From: Clostridiales bacterium
GTDB lineage: Bacteria; Bacillota; Clostridia; Lachnospirales; Cellulosilyticaceae
DNA length: 32,899 nucleotides
Direction of reading: 5' to 3'
Assembly: GCA_019418225.1 (NCBI GenBank)
Contig: DYCF01000049.1
Location: forward strand, 1 to 32,899
Shown here: positions 1 through 8,600 of the stretch, piece after piece
Layout: every line of letters starts with the position of its first letter
Numbering within the stretch: position 1 is the stretch's first letter
Notes under the pieces: generated by a model
Seen by the model: the letters and a program-made list of their open reading frames with translations, nothing else
The model's database searches: none
What the model was told of the DNA's origin: nothing
Made by a program: the position numbers and the translations under genes

Positions 1-62
1 ATTTTTATTATTTTTGTTACTGGAAAGATTTAGTTTTAAGTTTACGCTTATGATTATTTATT

Positions 63-1325
63 TTACATGCCTATTAAATACATAACTGTAGCAACGATTG
101 TACTTGTAAGACCGATACATGCTTCAAATGGGATAAGTTTAAGACGGTCTTTGAATCCCATATTTGCTGCATTCCCTGTAGCATGGAAGAATGAACCATG
201 TGGAAGAGAGTCAATCACTGTTGCACCACTGTGAATCATTGCACCTGCTGAAAGGGCTGGGATACCTGCACTTAAAAGTGTTGATGCGAACGTTTGAGAT
301 GCAATTGTTGCACCTGCTGTAGTAGATGCGGTTGCACCGGCCATTAAGATACCTGCGATTGGAGCAAGGATGAATGCTGGAAGGTGGAAGGCATCAAGTA
401 AGTTGATGACATCATATTGCAGCGCTGAAGCTTTGATGATACCTGCAAGTGTTCCTGTACCGATTAAAAGAACAGATACACCGATTACTTTACTAAGGCC
501 GAACTCAGCATATTCTCTAGTATGTTTGATTTTACCTGTTGCAAGGGCACAAACGATACCACCAACTGGTAGGGCAATAAGTGGGTCTACTGTAATTTTA
601 CAAAGTGGACGAAGTGCAAGTAAGATGACAACAACTACAGGTCCCGCAATAGCGGCAAGAAATGATGGTAAGTCAGCTGAATCTCTTTTTTCAAGGTCAG
701 CGGCTGTAATAGTTGTTCCTTTTTTCTTAGCAACAAGAGAAGCAAGAATGATTGTCACAACCATAGCACAAAGTGCTGGTACTAAGTTTTTCATCATAAG
801 AGATGTTAAATCTACATTAAAGGCTTCTGAGATTGCAATGGTATTTGGGTTAGGTGAGATGATATTTCCAGCTTTTCCGCCGCCAAGCATTGCAAGAAGA
901 ACAGAAGCTTTGCTAAGTCCAGCTTTTTGCCCGATTGCAAGTGCGATAGGTGCAACTGTAATAACAGAGATATCAACGAATACACCTACACTACAAATAA
1001 TCATTGTAGCAATAGTGATAGCAATAATTGCACGTTTTTCACCAAGCTTCGTTACAATCACATCGGCAATTTTTTCAGCAGCACCTGTTTTAATAAGTGT
1101 ACCAGCAAGGATACCTGATGTCATAATACGAAGAACAGATGAAATCATACCTTGTGAACCTGAAATCATAGTAGCGACAGTAGTATCAAGACCACCACCA
1201 CCAACGAGCCCGCCCACTAAAGCACCAATAATTAAACTATAAGCAGGTTGGACTTTTTTGATAATAAGAATGATAGCAAGGGTAAGCCCTACTAATGCAC
1301 CTAATGTTGTAAAATCGTAATTCAT
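63..1325 (-). CDS. GntP-family permease, probable glycerate/gluconate transporter
   Basis: A 420-residue, highly hydrophobic protein with the length and character of GntP-family organic-acid permeases. Gly- and Ala-rich membrane segments run the whole length, with family-like stretches such as GKAGNIISPNPNTIA near the middle and HSGATVIDSLPHGSFFHATG near the C-terminus. The family takes up gluconate and related hydroxy-acids by proton symport at the cytoplasmic membrane. It lies 121 bp downstream of a glycerate kinase on the same strand and near a CdaR-type regulator, so D-glycerate is the most likely substrate; that is inferred from context, not from residues. The start ATG at 1325 begins MNYDFTTLGALVG, an immediate hydrophobic segment as expected. 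Confidence 0.88.
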   Translation of the reverse strand: MNYDFTTLGALVGLTLAIILIIKKVQPAYSLIIGALVGGLVGGGGLDTTVATMISGSQGMISSVLRIMTSGILAGTLIKTGAAEKIADVIVTKLGEKRAIIAITIATMIICSVGVFVDISVITVAPIALAIGQKAGLSKASVLLAMLGGGKAGNIISPNPNTIAISEAFNVDLTSLMMKNLVPALCAMVVTIILASLVAKKKGTTITAADLEKRDSADLPSFLAAIAGPVVVVILLALRPLCKITVDPLIALPVGGIVCALATGKIKHTREYAEFGLSKVIGVSVLLIGTGTLAGIIKASALQYDVINLLDAFHLPAFILAPIAGILMAGATASTTAGATIASQTFASTLLSAGIPALSAGAMIHSGATVIDSLPHGSFFHATGNAANMGFKDRLKLIPFEACIGLTSTIVATVMYLIGM

Positions 1326-1446
1326 ATGGAACCATTACATAAAGCTAATAGAGGTGAGAATTGAAAGTGTATAGAATGTATCAGCTTTATGCCCTTTCTC
1401 TTAGTGTATAGATTTAAAAAAGTTATATAAATTTACATTGAAAGAT

Positions 1447-2580
1447 TTACAAAGTAATTAATCTAAAGACTTGTTCTACTGTATCTGTTAAGTTAGCTGT
1501 GGCTGTTTCTTTTTCCATAGCTTCTTCTAGCGTAACGAGTCTTCTAAGAATAGGAAAGAATGCATCGATCCCATGTTTATTACACTCTGTAGCATCAGGG
1601 GTTACACAACCTGCAAAAGCAAGTACCTTTTTGTTATATTTTTTAGCTAGTCTTGCAACACCAATAGGGGCTTTCCCCATAGCTGTTTGTTCGTCAAGAC
1701 GTCCTTCACCAGTGATGACGATATCTGCATCTTTGATATAGTCTTCAAGTTTTGTTTCTTCAAGAATTAATTTGATGCCTGATTCAAGCACGGCATTGGT
1801 GAAGCTGAGAAAGGCAAAGCCAAGACCGCCTGCAGCTCCTGTACCCGCTTGATTCGGATTTGCTTTAGGAAAGCTTTTCTTAGCAAGCACGGCAAAGTCA
1901 TTAAGCCAACTATCTATATCTTTAATCATTTCAGGTGTAGCCCCTTTTTGTGGTCCATAGATAGCACTGCAACCATAGTCGCCGCATAAAGTATTTGTTA
2001 CATCACAGGCTATTTTAAATGTACAGTCTTTAAGTTCAGGAAGTGCATTTTCAGCAGAAATCTTAACAATATCTTTTAAACCTTTAGCACCGAAAGCTAC
2101 TTGTTTTCCTTCATGATCTAAGAATTCAAAGCCAAGGGCTTGAAGCATACCTATGCCGCCATCATTTGTAGCACTGCCACCAATGCCAATAATGAATTTA
2201 CGACAGCCATTTGTAATGGCATCTTTAATAACTTCTCCCACCCCATAAGTTGTGGTGTGGAGTGGATTTCTTTCGTCTGCTGTAATGAGTGTGATCCCTG
2301 CAGCACCTGACATTTCAATGAGAGCAGTTTGGCTTTTAGAGAGTATACCATAACTGCATGTAACCGGATGACCTAGAGGACCAGTTACTACGACCTCCTT
2401 TAAAGTACCATTCATACCATCTACTAAGGCTTCTACTGTTCCTTCACCGCCATCAGCAAGTGGACGTATTGTAACATTTGCAGTTGGACTTACTTTTTTT
2501 ATACCTTCTTTAATTGCATAACCAGCTTCCATAGATGAAAGACTACCCTTTAATGAATCAATCGCAATAACTACGTTCAT
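1447..2580 (-). CDS. glxK: Glycerate kinase
   Basis: A 377-residue protein of the GarK/GlxK glycerate kinase family, at full family length. The N-terminus MNVVIAIDSLKGSLSS, the segment LADGGEGTVEAL, the glycine-rich IGIGGSATNDGGIG and the C-terminal GEGRLDEQTAMGKAPIG are family signatures. The family phosphorylates D-glycerate with ATP, usually to 2-phosphoglycerate, feeding lower glycolysis. The start at 2580 is supported by a GAGGAGG ribosome-binding site (read on the minus strand) at normal spacing. The GntP-type permease follows it on the same strand, and the gene is divergent from the cdaR-like gene at 2770, so the three probably form one glycerate-use module. Confidence 0.93.
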   Translation of the reverse strand: MNVVIAIDSLKGSLSSMEAGYAIKEGIKKVSPTANVTIRPLADGGEGTVEALVDGMNGTLKEVVVTGPLGHPVTCSYGILSKSQTALIEMSGAAGITLITADERNPLHTTTYGVGEVIKDAITNGCRKFIIGIGGSATNDGGIGMLQALGFEFLDHEGKQVAFGAKGLKDIVKISAENALPELKDCTFKIACDVTNTLCGDYGCSAIYGPQKGATPEMIKDIDSWLNDFAVLAKKSFPKANPNQAGTGAAGGLGFAFLSFTNAVLESGIKLILEETKLEDYIKDADIVITGEGRLDEQTAMGKAPIGVARLAKKYNKKVLAFAGCVTPDATECNKHGIDAFFPILRRLVTLEEAMEKETATANLTDTVEQVFRLITL

Positions 2581-2639
2581 AACTAAATTCCTCCTCGGTG
2601 TTTATACTTGTATTATAATGTTAATAAACAAGGAGATAA

Positions 2640-2697
2640 ATGTTCTATATAACATATTTTTGTGATATATTTTGCACTTTTATGTTATGGGCAACAT
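2640..2697. promoter_or_regulatory. Paired inverted repeats, candidate CdaR operators
   Basis: Two copies of the inverted repeat ATGTT-N6-AACAT occur at 2640-2655 and 2682-2697. Their arms are identical, the six-base spacers differ, and the copies start exactly 42 bp apart, close to four helical turns. They lie between the divergent glycerate kinase and regulator genes, where an operator for the CdaR-like protein is expected. Protein binding is inferred. Confidence 0.6.
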
Positions 2698-2769
2698 GTC
2701 TTATCTAGTCTTATGAAAAATGATATGTTAATCTATATTAAATAAAATGATAGGTGATGGAGAAGGAAT

Positions 2770-3849
2770 ATGGGTGTAAAAATAAACAAGAAAATGGCAA
2801 AACAGATTGTAGATACTGTGAAAGATGTCTGTGGTCATGATATTAACTTTATAAATGAGAATGGCATTATTTATGCAAGTACGAATGAAGCACGCATTGG
2901 TGATTTTCATGAAATAGGTTTTAAAGTTGCAAAAACAAATACAACCATAGAAGTTGCTGAAGATAATAGTTTTGAAGGGACTCAAAAAGGTGTCAATATT
3001 CCTGTGTTTCATAATGGGGCCTTATTATCTGTTATTGGTATTACAGGTGAACCAGAGAAAGTGCGTCAATATGCTTATCTAGCAGTGCGTATTACGAAGC
3101 TTCTTATTCGTGAGCAGGAACTAGAGGCCTTCAATCGTTCTCAAAAAGAAAAAAATGACTTTATAGTGAGAACGCTTTTAAAAGGCGAAATTATAAATAG
3201 AGAATACTTAGCAGAATGTCTAGAAGAACTTAAAATCAGTGAAAAAGATATCTTTAAGGTCATTGCCATTAAATTAAATACAAGGCATAAGGAGATGAAT
3301 ATTTCACTTATGGAGCAAAAGCTGCATAGGTTATTTCATGGTATTCAGGCTTTACTGTATTCATATAATTATCCAAATGAATATGTACTGATAATCTATG
3401 ACAAAAATACGGCCAGTACATTACATGCCCTAGAGAGTTTTGTCGCATCAAATGAAGGCCTTATTCAAGTTGGGATAGGTACAAGTCAAGGGCTTTATCA
3501 TTTAGCAGAATCCTATGAAGCAAGTGAAATTGCTGTAAAAAGTATGAAAGCCCTAGAAGAAGGAATTGCAATTTTTGAGAATTTAGATTTAGAAATTATT
3601 ATAGGAAGCTTAGATAAAAATATTAAAGAAAAGTATATTAATAAAACACTAGCTTGCCTATCTAACGAAGATAAGGAAATTCTACGTATTTACTATGAGG
3701 AAAATATGTCTTTAGCAGCTACGGGAAAAAGGCTATTCCTACATAAAAATACGTTGCAGTATAAATTAGACCGTATAGGTAAGCTTAGTGGATATAATCC
3801 AAGAAACTTTAAAGATGCTGTTGTACTATATATTGCAACCCAAATGTAA
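2770..3849 (+). CDS. cdaR: CdaR-family transcriptional regulator (sugar-diacid recognition)
   Basis: A 359-residue regulator. The N-terminal part of about 135 residues has the putative sugar-diacid recognition character, starting MGVKINKKMAKQIVDTVKDV and continuing to a GVNIPVFHNGALLSVIGITG segment. The C-terminal 60 residues form a PucR-type helix-turn-helix (SLAATGKRLFLHKNTLQYKL followed by DRIGKLSGYNPRNFKDA). Known CdaR proteins activate uptake and catabolism of glucarate, galactarate or glycerate. Here it is divergent from glycerate kinase and a GntP permease, so it probably senses glycerate. The start has an upstream GGAGAAGGA site. Two matching inverted repeats in the intergenic region are its likely binding sites. 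Confidence 0.9.
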   Translation: MGVKINKKMAKQIVDTVKDVCGHDINFINENGIIYASTNEARIGDFHEIGFKVAKTNTTIEVAEDNSFEGTQKGVNIPVFHNGALLSVIGITGEPEKVRQYAYLAVRITKLLIREQELEAFNRSQKEKNDFIVRTLLKGEIINREYLAECLEELKISEKDIFKVIAIKLNTRHKEMNISLMEQKLHRLFHGIQALLYSYNYPNEYVLIIYDKNTASTLHALESFVASNEGLIQVGIGTSQGLYHLAESYEASEIAVKSMKALEEGIAIFENLDLEIIIGSLDKNIKEKYINKTLACLSNEDKEILRIYYEENMSLAATGKRLFLHKNTLQYKLDRIGKLSGYNPRNFKDAVVLYIATQM

Positions 3850-3886
3850 GTTATGACGGATATACAAATGAAAGAATATTTCTGAT

Positions 3887-3915
3887 TTGTTAATAAAAAG
3901 TAATAGAATTAAAAT
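3887..3915 (+). promoter_or_regulatory. Sigma-A type promoter for the EFR1 gene
   Basis: TTGTTA at 3887-3892 and TAAAAT at 3910-3915 are separated by 17 bp. They lie in the 176-bp gap after the cdaR-like gene. Nothing else is recognised in this gap. Confidence 0.45.
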
Positions 3916-4025
3916 ATAAAGCATTATACAATAGAGAGGTACTAATTTTATAAATAATAAGATAGGCAAGCATTCAAAGGAAAAATAAATGAAGAGATAG
4001 ATATAGGATAAGAAGGGGGATTCTT

Positions 4026-4790
4026 ATGAAGATATTTTATTTTACTGGGACAGGAAATTCGCTGGCAATAGCTAGAGAACTCAATGATTATCTAGGAGAC
4101 CAGGGAGAAGTAATTTCAATTGCTGATTTTAAAAAGGAGAAGGAAGTAAATATTGCAGAGGATATAGTAGGCTTTGTTTTTCCGGTCTATTTAGGTGATA
4201 TCCCATGGTTCGCTAAAGAATTTCTATTAAAGCTAGAGTTTGCCAATGACCCCTATATATTTGCAGTAACGAATTGTAGCCTAGCTGATAAAGGTGGGCT
4301 CGCGAGTATTAGTGGTGCATTAGTAAGTAAGGGGCAGAGTCTTTCGTTAGGAGAAGTCATTCAAGTACATGGTAACTGTGTACCATTGCCTGAGTTTATT
4401 GAACAGAAAAAAGTTCAAAAGATACCCTCAAAACTTAAACAGATTGCAACAAGAATCGGGCAAAGGGAAATTTCTTATAAAGGAAAAATAGCAGAGGTAA
4501 CGCCTACATTCGTATCCGAAGTACGAGATAAACTAGACTATATGACAAAGTTTAAGGTTACATCAAATTGTACAGGATGCGGACTTTGTACACAAGTTTG
4601 TCCTCTTGATAATATTCAGGTTGTTGATGAAAGACCTATACATGGCACTAATTGTACAGAATGCTGGGCATGTTTTCATTGGTGTCCTCAAAAGGCAATG
4701 CGCAGTAATGTATTTGGACTAAAGAATCGAAAGAGATATCACAATCCTAAGGTTACTTTAATGGACATTAAGAGGCAAGGCAACAAATAA
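4026..4790 (+). CDS. EFR1-type flavodoxin/ferredoxin protein
   Basis: A 254-residue protein with an N-terminal flavodoxin-like fold (IFYFTGTGNSLAIAREL, the FMN phosphate-binding loop type) and two C-terminal 4Fe-4S motifs: CTGCGLCTQVCP and CTECWACFHWCP. This is the architecture called EFR1, a flavodoxin domain joined to a bacterial-type ferredoxin pair, common in anaerobic Firmicutes. It would act as a cytoplasmic electron carrier, but its partner is not known. All eight cluster cysteines are present. It lies 42 bp upstream of a MATE exporter on the same strand, probably cotranscribed, though a shared role is not evident. Confidence 0.88.
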   Translation: MKIFYFTGTGNSLAIARELNDYLGDQGEVISIADFKKEKEVNIAEDIVGFVFPVYLGDIPWFAKEFLLKLEFANDPYIFAVTNCSLADKGGLASISGALVSKGQSLSLGEVIQVHGNCVPLPEFIEQKKVQKIPSKLKQIATRIGQREISYKGKIAEVTPTFVSEVRDKLDYMTKFKVTSNCTGCGLCTQVCPLDNIQVVDERPIHGTNCTECWACFHWCPQKAMRSNVFGLKNRKRYHNPKVTLMDIKRQGNK

Positions 4791-4832
4791 GATTGATAAT
4801 AAACAAAAAGATAAAATGGAAGAAGGAACAGC

Positions 4833-6218
4833 ATGTTAGTAGCACTAAGAAATAGACTTTATGATCACTCGAAAGTTAATGAGCAACAACGGTTGTTTAG
4901 TAATAAGGATTTATGGGTTTTACTCATTCCACTTATTATTGAGCAGCTTTTAAATTCTTTTATGGGAATGGCGGACACAATGATGGTAAGTACTGTGGGA
5001 GGGGCAGCTATTTCAGCAGTCTCCTTAGTAGATGCAATCAATACATTAGTGATTCAAGTATTTTCTGCTATGGCAGCCGGTGCTACCATCATATGTTCGC
5101 AGTGCCTAGGAAGAGGAGATGTGGAAAGGTGCAATAAGGCAGCAAAGCAGGTATTTTTATCAATGCTTGTCATTTCACTCGCGTTAACCATAGTAGGGCT
5201 AAGTGGGCGTGAATGGTTACTGCGATTGATTTTTGGAAGGGTAGAAGCTGATGTGATGAGTAATTCAATGGTTTATTTTCTAATTACAGTGTTATCATAT
5301 CCTTTCATAGCATTATTCAATGCAGGTTCAGCTTTCTATAGAGCAGGTGGTAATTCTAAGTTTCCAATGAAAGTATCGGTGATATCAAATCTCCTAAATA
5401 TAGTGGGAAATGTTATTTTAATCTTTGGGTTTAAGATGGGTGTGGCAGGCGCTGCATTATCAACATTAATCTCAAGAATTTTTTGTACAGTTGTTATTTT
5501 TTACTTTTTACATAAGCCAAAACAAACCATTGTTATTAATGAGTACTTAAAAATAAGACCAGATTTTCATCTGATAGGAATGATATTAGCTATTGGTATT
5601 CCAGCTGGAATAGAGAATGGAATGTTCCAATTTGGCAAGCTTGTGATTCAGTCAACAGTATCAGAGTTAGGGACTGTAGCTATTGCAGCACAAGCAATGA
5701 CAAATATTTTGGAGTCTGTTAATGGGATTGCAGCAGTTGGCATTGGTATAGGTCTTATGACTGTAGTCGGTCAATGTATGGGAGCTGGAAGAAAAGAAGA
5801 GGCAAAGTATTATATTGTGAAGCTAACAGGGTATGCTGAGGTGGCAATCATTGTATCATGTTTATTTGTTCTTTTAATTACAAAGCCTGTAACGATACTT
5901 GGCAAGATGGATGTAGAAAGTGCTAGAATGTGCTTTAACATGATTATATTTATTACTATTACAAAACCAATTTCCTGGGCATTATCCTTTATACCAGCAT
6001 ATGGTATGAGAGCCGCTGGAGATGTGAAATTTTCAATGATTGTTTCGACAGCAACAATGTGGCTTTGCCGTGTGGCGCTGTGTATTTATTTATGTAAGGT
6101 ATGGGGCTTTGGTCCTATTGCAGTATGGATTGGAATGTTTGCAGACTGGAGCGTTCGCGGGATAATATTTACCTATAGATTTTTAAGTGGTAAATGGGCG
6201 CAAAAACAGGTAATCTAG
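4833..6218 (+). CDS. MATE-family efflux transporter
   Basis: A 461-residue membrane protein of the multidrug and toxic compound extrusion family, at family length with about 12 hydrophobic segments. The first half opens WVLLIPLIIEQLLNSFMGMADTMMVSTVGG, here cited in part as the typical family N-terminus, and AGSAFYRAGGNSKFPM matches the usual mid-protein loop. Such proteins export cationic compounds with a sodium or proton gradient; the substrate cannot be told. The start has GGAAGAAGGA just upstream. It is unlike the second MATE gene at 14029-15381 in its termini and has no regulator gene beside it. Confidence 0.9.
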   Translation: MLVALRNRLYDHSKVNEQQRLFSNKDLWVLLIPLIIEQLLNSFMGMADTMMVSTVGGAAISAVSLVDAINTLVIQVFSAMAAGATIICSQCLGRGDVERCNKAAKQVFLSMLVISLALTIVGLSGREWLLRLIFGRVEADVMSNSMVYFLITVLSYPFIALFNAGSAFYRAGGNSKFPMKVSVISNLLNIVGNVILIFGFKMGVAGAALSTLISRIFCTVVIFYFLHKPKQTIVINEYLKIRPDFHLIGMILAIGIPAGIENGMFQFGKLVIQSTVSELGTVAIAAQAMTNILESVNGIAAVGIGIGLMTVVGQCMGAGRKEEAKYYIVKLTGYAEVAIIVSCLFVLLITKPVTILGKMDVESARMCFNMIIFITITKPISWALSFIPAYGMRAAGDVKFSMIVSTATMWLCRVALCIYLCKVWGFGPIAVWIGMFADWSVRGIIFTYRFLSGKWAQKQVI

Positions 6219-6245
6219 TGAAAAAACCGAACTATGTTGAATATA

Positions 6246-6275
6246 TTGAAATTAATGTTCGATTTGTGCTATACT
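6246..6275 (+). promoter_or_regulatory. Promoter for the lipoprotein gene, extended -10
   Basis: TTGAAA at 6246-6251, an 18-bp spacer, and TGC-TATACT with the -10 hexamer at 6270-6275. The same TTGTGCTATACTGA string recurs at 26445-26458 upstream of the rluF-like gene. Confidence 0.55.
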
Positions 6276-6338
6276 GATTTTAATGCAAAAATAGTAAATT
6301 TTTGAATAAGTATAAGACGGTATAGGAGACTTGAAATT

Positions 6339-6980
6339 ATGAAACTTCATTTAATGAACAAAGTAGGAATGATAGGATTAACAGCATTAATGATTTTTAC
6401 TGGATGTAGTGCGACAGATGATAAGGCAGTAGTAGATACAACAATTGAAAGTACACAAGTAGCAAATGAAATGTTGACTTTAGAGGATATTGATAAAGAA
6501 GATTTTAAACCAACAGCTAAAGTAAGTTATACAATAGAAGGAAAAGTTGTATCGAAAAGAGAAGAAGTAACGAATGTATTAGAAGGTGCAGATTATATAG
6601 CAGAACCTGAGGTAGATGTAATCTTAAAAGGAACTGTAGGAGAACTTTGGGTGACACCTATGGAGAAGGTGCTTAAAACATATACAAAAGTAGATGGTAG
6701 TGAATTAACAGCGGAAGACTTTGAGCCAGATACATATATTACACTTCAGACAAAGGCAGGGAAACCAGTATTTGCGGCGTTTGTACCAAAAGAAACACAA
6801 GTAGAAATACATACTGCTTGGGGAGATATATTAATTGCTAATAGACCTGAAGTAGAACATGGCGAGGGAGATTATATCGTATGTGATGCAGGAGAAGATG
6901 GTGCCCCTAATTTTGAAGATGTTTGGGTTGTAAATGGTAAAGTGTTTGAGACGACTTATGATATGAGCCAAATGAAATAA
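6339..6980 (+). CDS. Putative lipoprotein of unknown function
   Basis: A 213-residue protein I do not recognise. It starts with a short basic and hydrophobic signal and a lipobox-like FTGC with the lipid-modified cysteine at residue 23 (ALMIFTGCSATDD), so it is probably anchored outside the membrane. The mature part is acidic, rich in Glu, Asp, Val and Thr, and looks beta-rich with no enzyme motif. The start ATG at 6339 follows GGAGAC about 10 bases upstream; the ATG five codons later is possible. It stands alone behind its own promoter. The BMP lipoprotein downstream is separated by a long leader with a riboswitch. Confidence 0.75.
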   Translation: MKLHLMNKVGMIGLTALMIFTGCSATDDKAVVDTTIESTQVANEMLTLEDIDKEDFKPTAKVSYTIEGKVVSKREEVTNVLEGADYIAEPEVDVILKGTVGELWVTPMEKVLKTYTKVDGSELTAEDFEPDTYITLQTKAGKPVFAAFVPKETQVEIHTAWGDILIANRPEVEHGEGDYIVCDAGEDGAPNFEDVWVVNGKVFETTYDMSQMK

Positions 6981-7072
6981 GAACTTAAGGATTTTAAAAT
7001 AAAAAATTTGTAAAATAAATTTAAAATTTAAACATTCATATAAGCATAGACAAAAAGAGAAGTTTCAAGTAT

Positions 7073-7078
7073 TATAAT
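7073..7078 (+). promoter_or_regulatory. -10 element for the riboswitch-controlled BMP gene
   Basis: A perfect TATAAT lies 13 bases before the aptamer. The -35 is weak (GACAAA at 7049-7054, 18 bp away). Position fits a transcript starting just before the riboswitch. Confidence 0.45.
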
Positions 7079-7090
7079 AATCCCATAAGC

Positions 7091-7160
7091 ACATCGTATA
7101 GAGTTGAAAATATGGTTCAACAGTTTCTACCAAATCACCTCAAATGATTTGACTACGATA
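7091..7160 (+). promoter_or_regulatory. Purine riboswitch, guanine type
   Basis: The layout matches the purine aptamer. P1 pairs ATCGTA (7093-7098) with TACGAT (7154-7159). P2 is GTTGAA/TTCAAC around the conserved loop AATATGG. The joining strand GTTTCTACC at 7123-7131 matches the family consensus. P3 is AAATCA/TGATTT around the loop CCTCAAA. The specificity base in GACTA is a C at 7153, which in this family selects guanine or hypoxanthine rather than adenine. The remaining 110 bases before the gene contain an ACTTAT-AACA-ATAAGT hairpin (7172-7187) but no U-tract, so the control mechanism is not clear. Confidence 0.88.
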
Positions 7161-7277
7161 GATTTGGCATTACTTATAACAATAAGTTAACTATTTCTAT
7201 GTACATTATACGGTGCAACTTATATGGCGACTGAAAAAGAAACAATAAACAACAAGACGACATAGGAGATAGGCACA

Positions 7278-8363
7278 ATGAAAAAGAAGTTTATTAAAGC
7301 AGTAGCTGGAACATTAGCAGCAATGACAGTATTTACAGGATGCGGGAGCGCAGCAGGAGAAAGCAGTAAAGCATCTGACACAAAAGTAGGGATGGTAACA
7401 GACTTAGGTTCAATTGATGATAAATCCTTCAACCAATTAACATGGGAAGGTATTCAAAGAGCGCAAGCAGACTTTGGTGTAAGTTCTAAATACTTAAAAC
7501 CAGCTGGTGCAACAGAGCCAGAGCTTATGAAAGAAATCGGAAACCTCTATGACGGTGGATACAAATTCATCGTGGCATCAGGATTTAAATTTGCAACATC
7601 TATTTTTGAAGCACAAACAAAATATCCAGATGCTAAATTCGTAATTACAGATTCAACTGTTTATTCAACTACAGGAGAAGAAAAAGTAGCTGATAATACA
7701 GTATCTATTTTATTCAATGAACAAGAAGCAGGATTCCTTGCAGGGATTGCAGCAGCCGTTGAATTACAAGAAGCGAATGCAGGATTCATTGGTGGTATGG
7801 AAACAGATGTTATTCAAAGATTTAACTGGGGATACCAACAAGGGATTGCCTATGCAAATGAAAATTTAGGTACAAATATTACAATGGAAGATAAAAACTT
7901 CGTTTACCAAGGAACATTTACAGATGCAGCAGCAGGTCAACAAATTGCAGCGCAAATGTATGATCGTGGTGTAGATGTTATCTTCAGTGCAGCTGGTGGT
8001 GTAGGTTCTGGTGTAATCAAAGAAGCCAGAGAAAGAGCTGCAGCAGGAGATAAGGTTTGGGTAATTGGTGTAGATGCAGACCAATATGCAGATGGTATTT
8101 ATGAAGGTAATAACTCAGTTGTCCTTACATCAGCACTTAAAAATGTAGGAACAGCAGTTTATGATATGATTAAACTTGAAGAAGAAGGGAACTTCCCAGG
8201 TGGACAAATCCTTCAATATGGTGTAACAAACAATGGCGTTGGTCTTCCAAGTGAAAATCCAAACTTAAGTGAAAACACAATGAATACAATTAACGAAGTA
8301 TATGAAAAACTTCAAAACAATGAGATTACAGTTCAAACAACTAGTGAAGGACTTATTAAATAA
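7278..8363 (+). CDS. BMP-family (PnrA-type) nucleoside-binding lipoprotein
   Basis: A 361-residue substrate-binding lipoprotein. The signal ends in a VFTGC lipobox with cysteine 22, followed by a small-residue linker. The mature part has BMP-family hallmarks: VGMVTDLGSIDDKSFNQ near the start, GFIGGMETDVIQRF in the middle and VIGVDADQYADG later. Family members such as PnrA/TmpC bind purine nucleosides for ABC import. The guanine-type riboswitch upstream agrees with that ligand. The usual ATPase and two permease genes are not beside it; the next gene is an EamA permease behind its own terminator and promoter, so the binding protein must work with a transporter encoded elsewhere. Confidence 0.92.
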   Translation: MKKKFIKAVAGTLAAMTVFTGCGSAAGESSKASDTKVGMVTDLGSIDDKSFNQLTWEGIQRAQADFGVSSKYLKPAGATEPELMKEIGNLYDGGYKFIVASGFKFATSIFEAQTKYPDAKFVITDSTVYSTTGEEKVADNTVSILFNEQEAGFLAGIAAAVELQEANAGFIGGMETDVIQRFNWGYQQGIAYANENLGTNITMEDKNFVYQGTFTDAAAGQQIAAQMYDRGVDVIFSAAGGVGSGVIKEARERAAAGDKVWVIGVDADQYADGIYEGNNSVVLTSALKNVGTAVYDMIKLEEEGNFPGGQILQYGVTNNGVGLPSENPNLSENTMNTINEVYEKLQNNEITVQTTSEGLIK

Positions 8364-8370
8364 ATTGAAG

Positions 8371-8406
8371 ATGGCTGTGGCACTAAAAGTGCTACAGCCA
8401 TTTTTT
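8371..8406 (+). terminator. Intrinsic terminator after the BMP gene
   Basis: A 14-bp stem with one G-T pair (ATGGCTGTGGCACT with AGTGCTACAGCCAT), a three-base loop, then six T. Confidence 0.93.
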
Positions 8407-8501
8407 GTTGAGTGGGTAAGATGCCATGAAAACGGCTGTGGGGGCTGGCACCTTTGGGCAGATTTTAAAGGAATGTTGTGTAACTCGGGGTGTGGGCTTT
8501 G

Positions 8502-8510
8502 TGGTATAAT
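8502..8510 (+). promoter_or_regulatory. Extended -10 promoter for the EamA gene
   Basis: TGG-TATAAT, with the hexamer at 8505-8510 and no good -35. It is preceded by an unusually G-rich stretch (8410-8500) in which I see no gene. The 90-base leader to the EamA start shows no recognisable element. Confidence 0.45.
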
Positions 8511-8600
8511 GAGGGGAGAAATTAATATTCTATGAGGGCTATCTGAGTAGGATAATTATTAATATGCTGAATACATATTGAAATAAAGGAGGGATTTAAG

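Noticed and set aside
370..1242. A 290-codon plus-strand frame inside the permease gene
   Set aside because: It is the antisense of the GntP-type gene. Its protein is low in family-like pattern, has no ribosome-binding site, and the minus frame is clearly real.
2728..3012. A 94-codon minus-strand frame at the start of the regulator gene
   Set aside because: It is antisense to the well-supported CdaR-like N-terminus and spans its ribosome-binding site.
7172..7187. Terminator of the purine riboswitch
   Set aside because: The six-bp AT-rich hairpin is not followed by a T-run, so I left the control mechanism open.
8302..8535. A 77-codon frame across the end of the BMP gene and its terminator
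   Set aside because: It reads through the terminator hairpin in another frame and has no start signal or family likeness.
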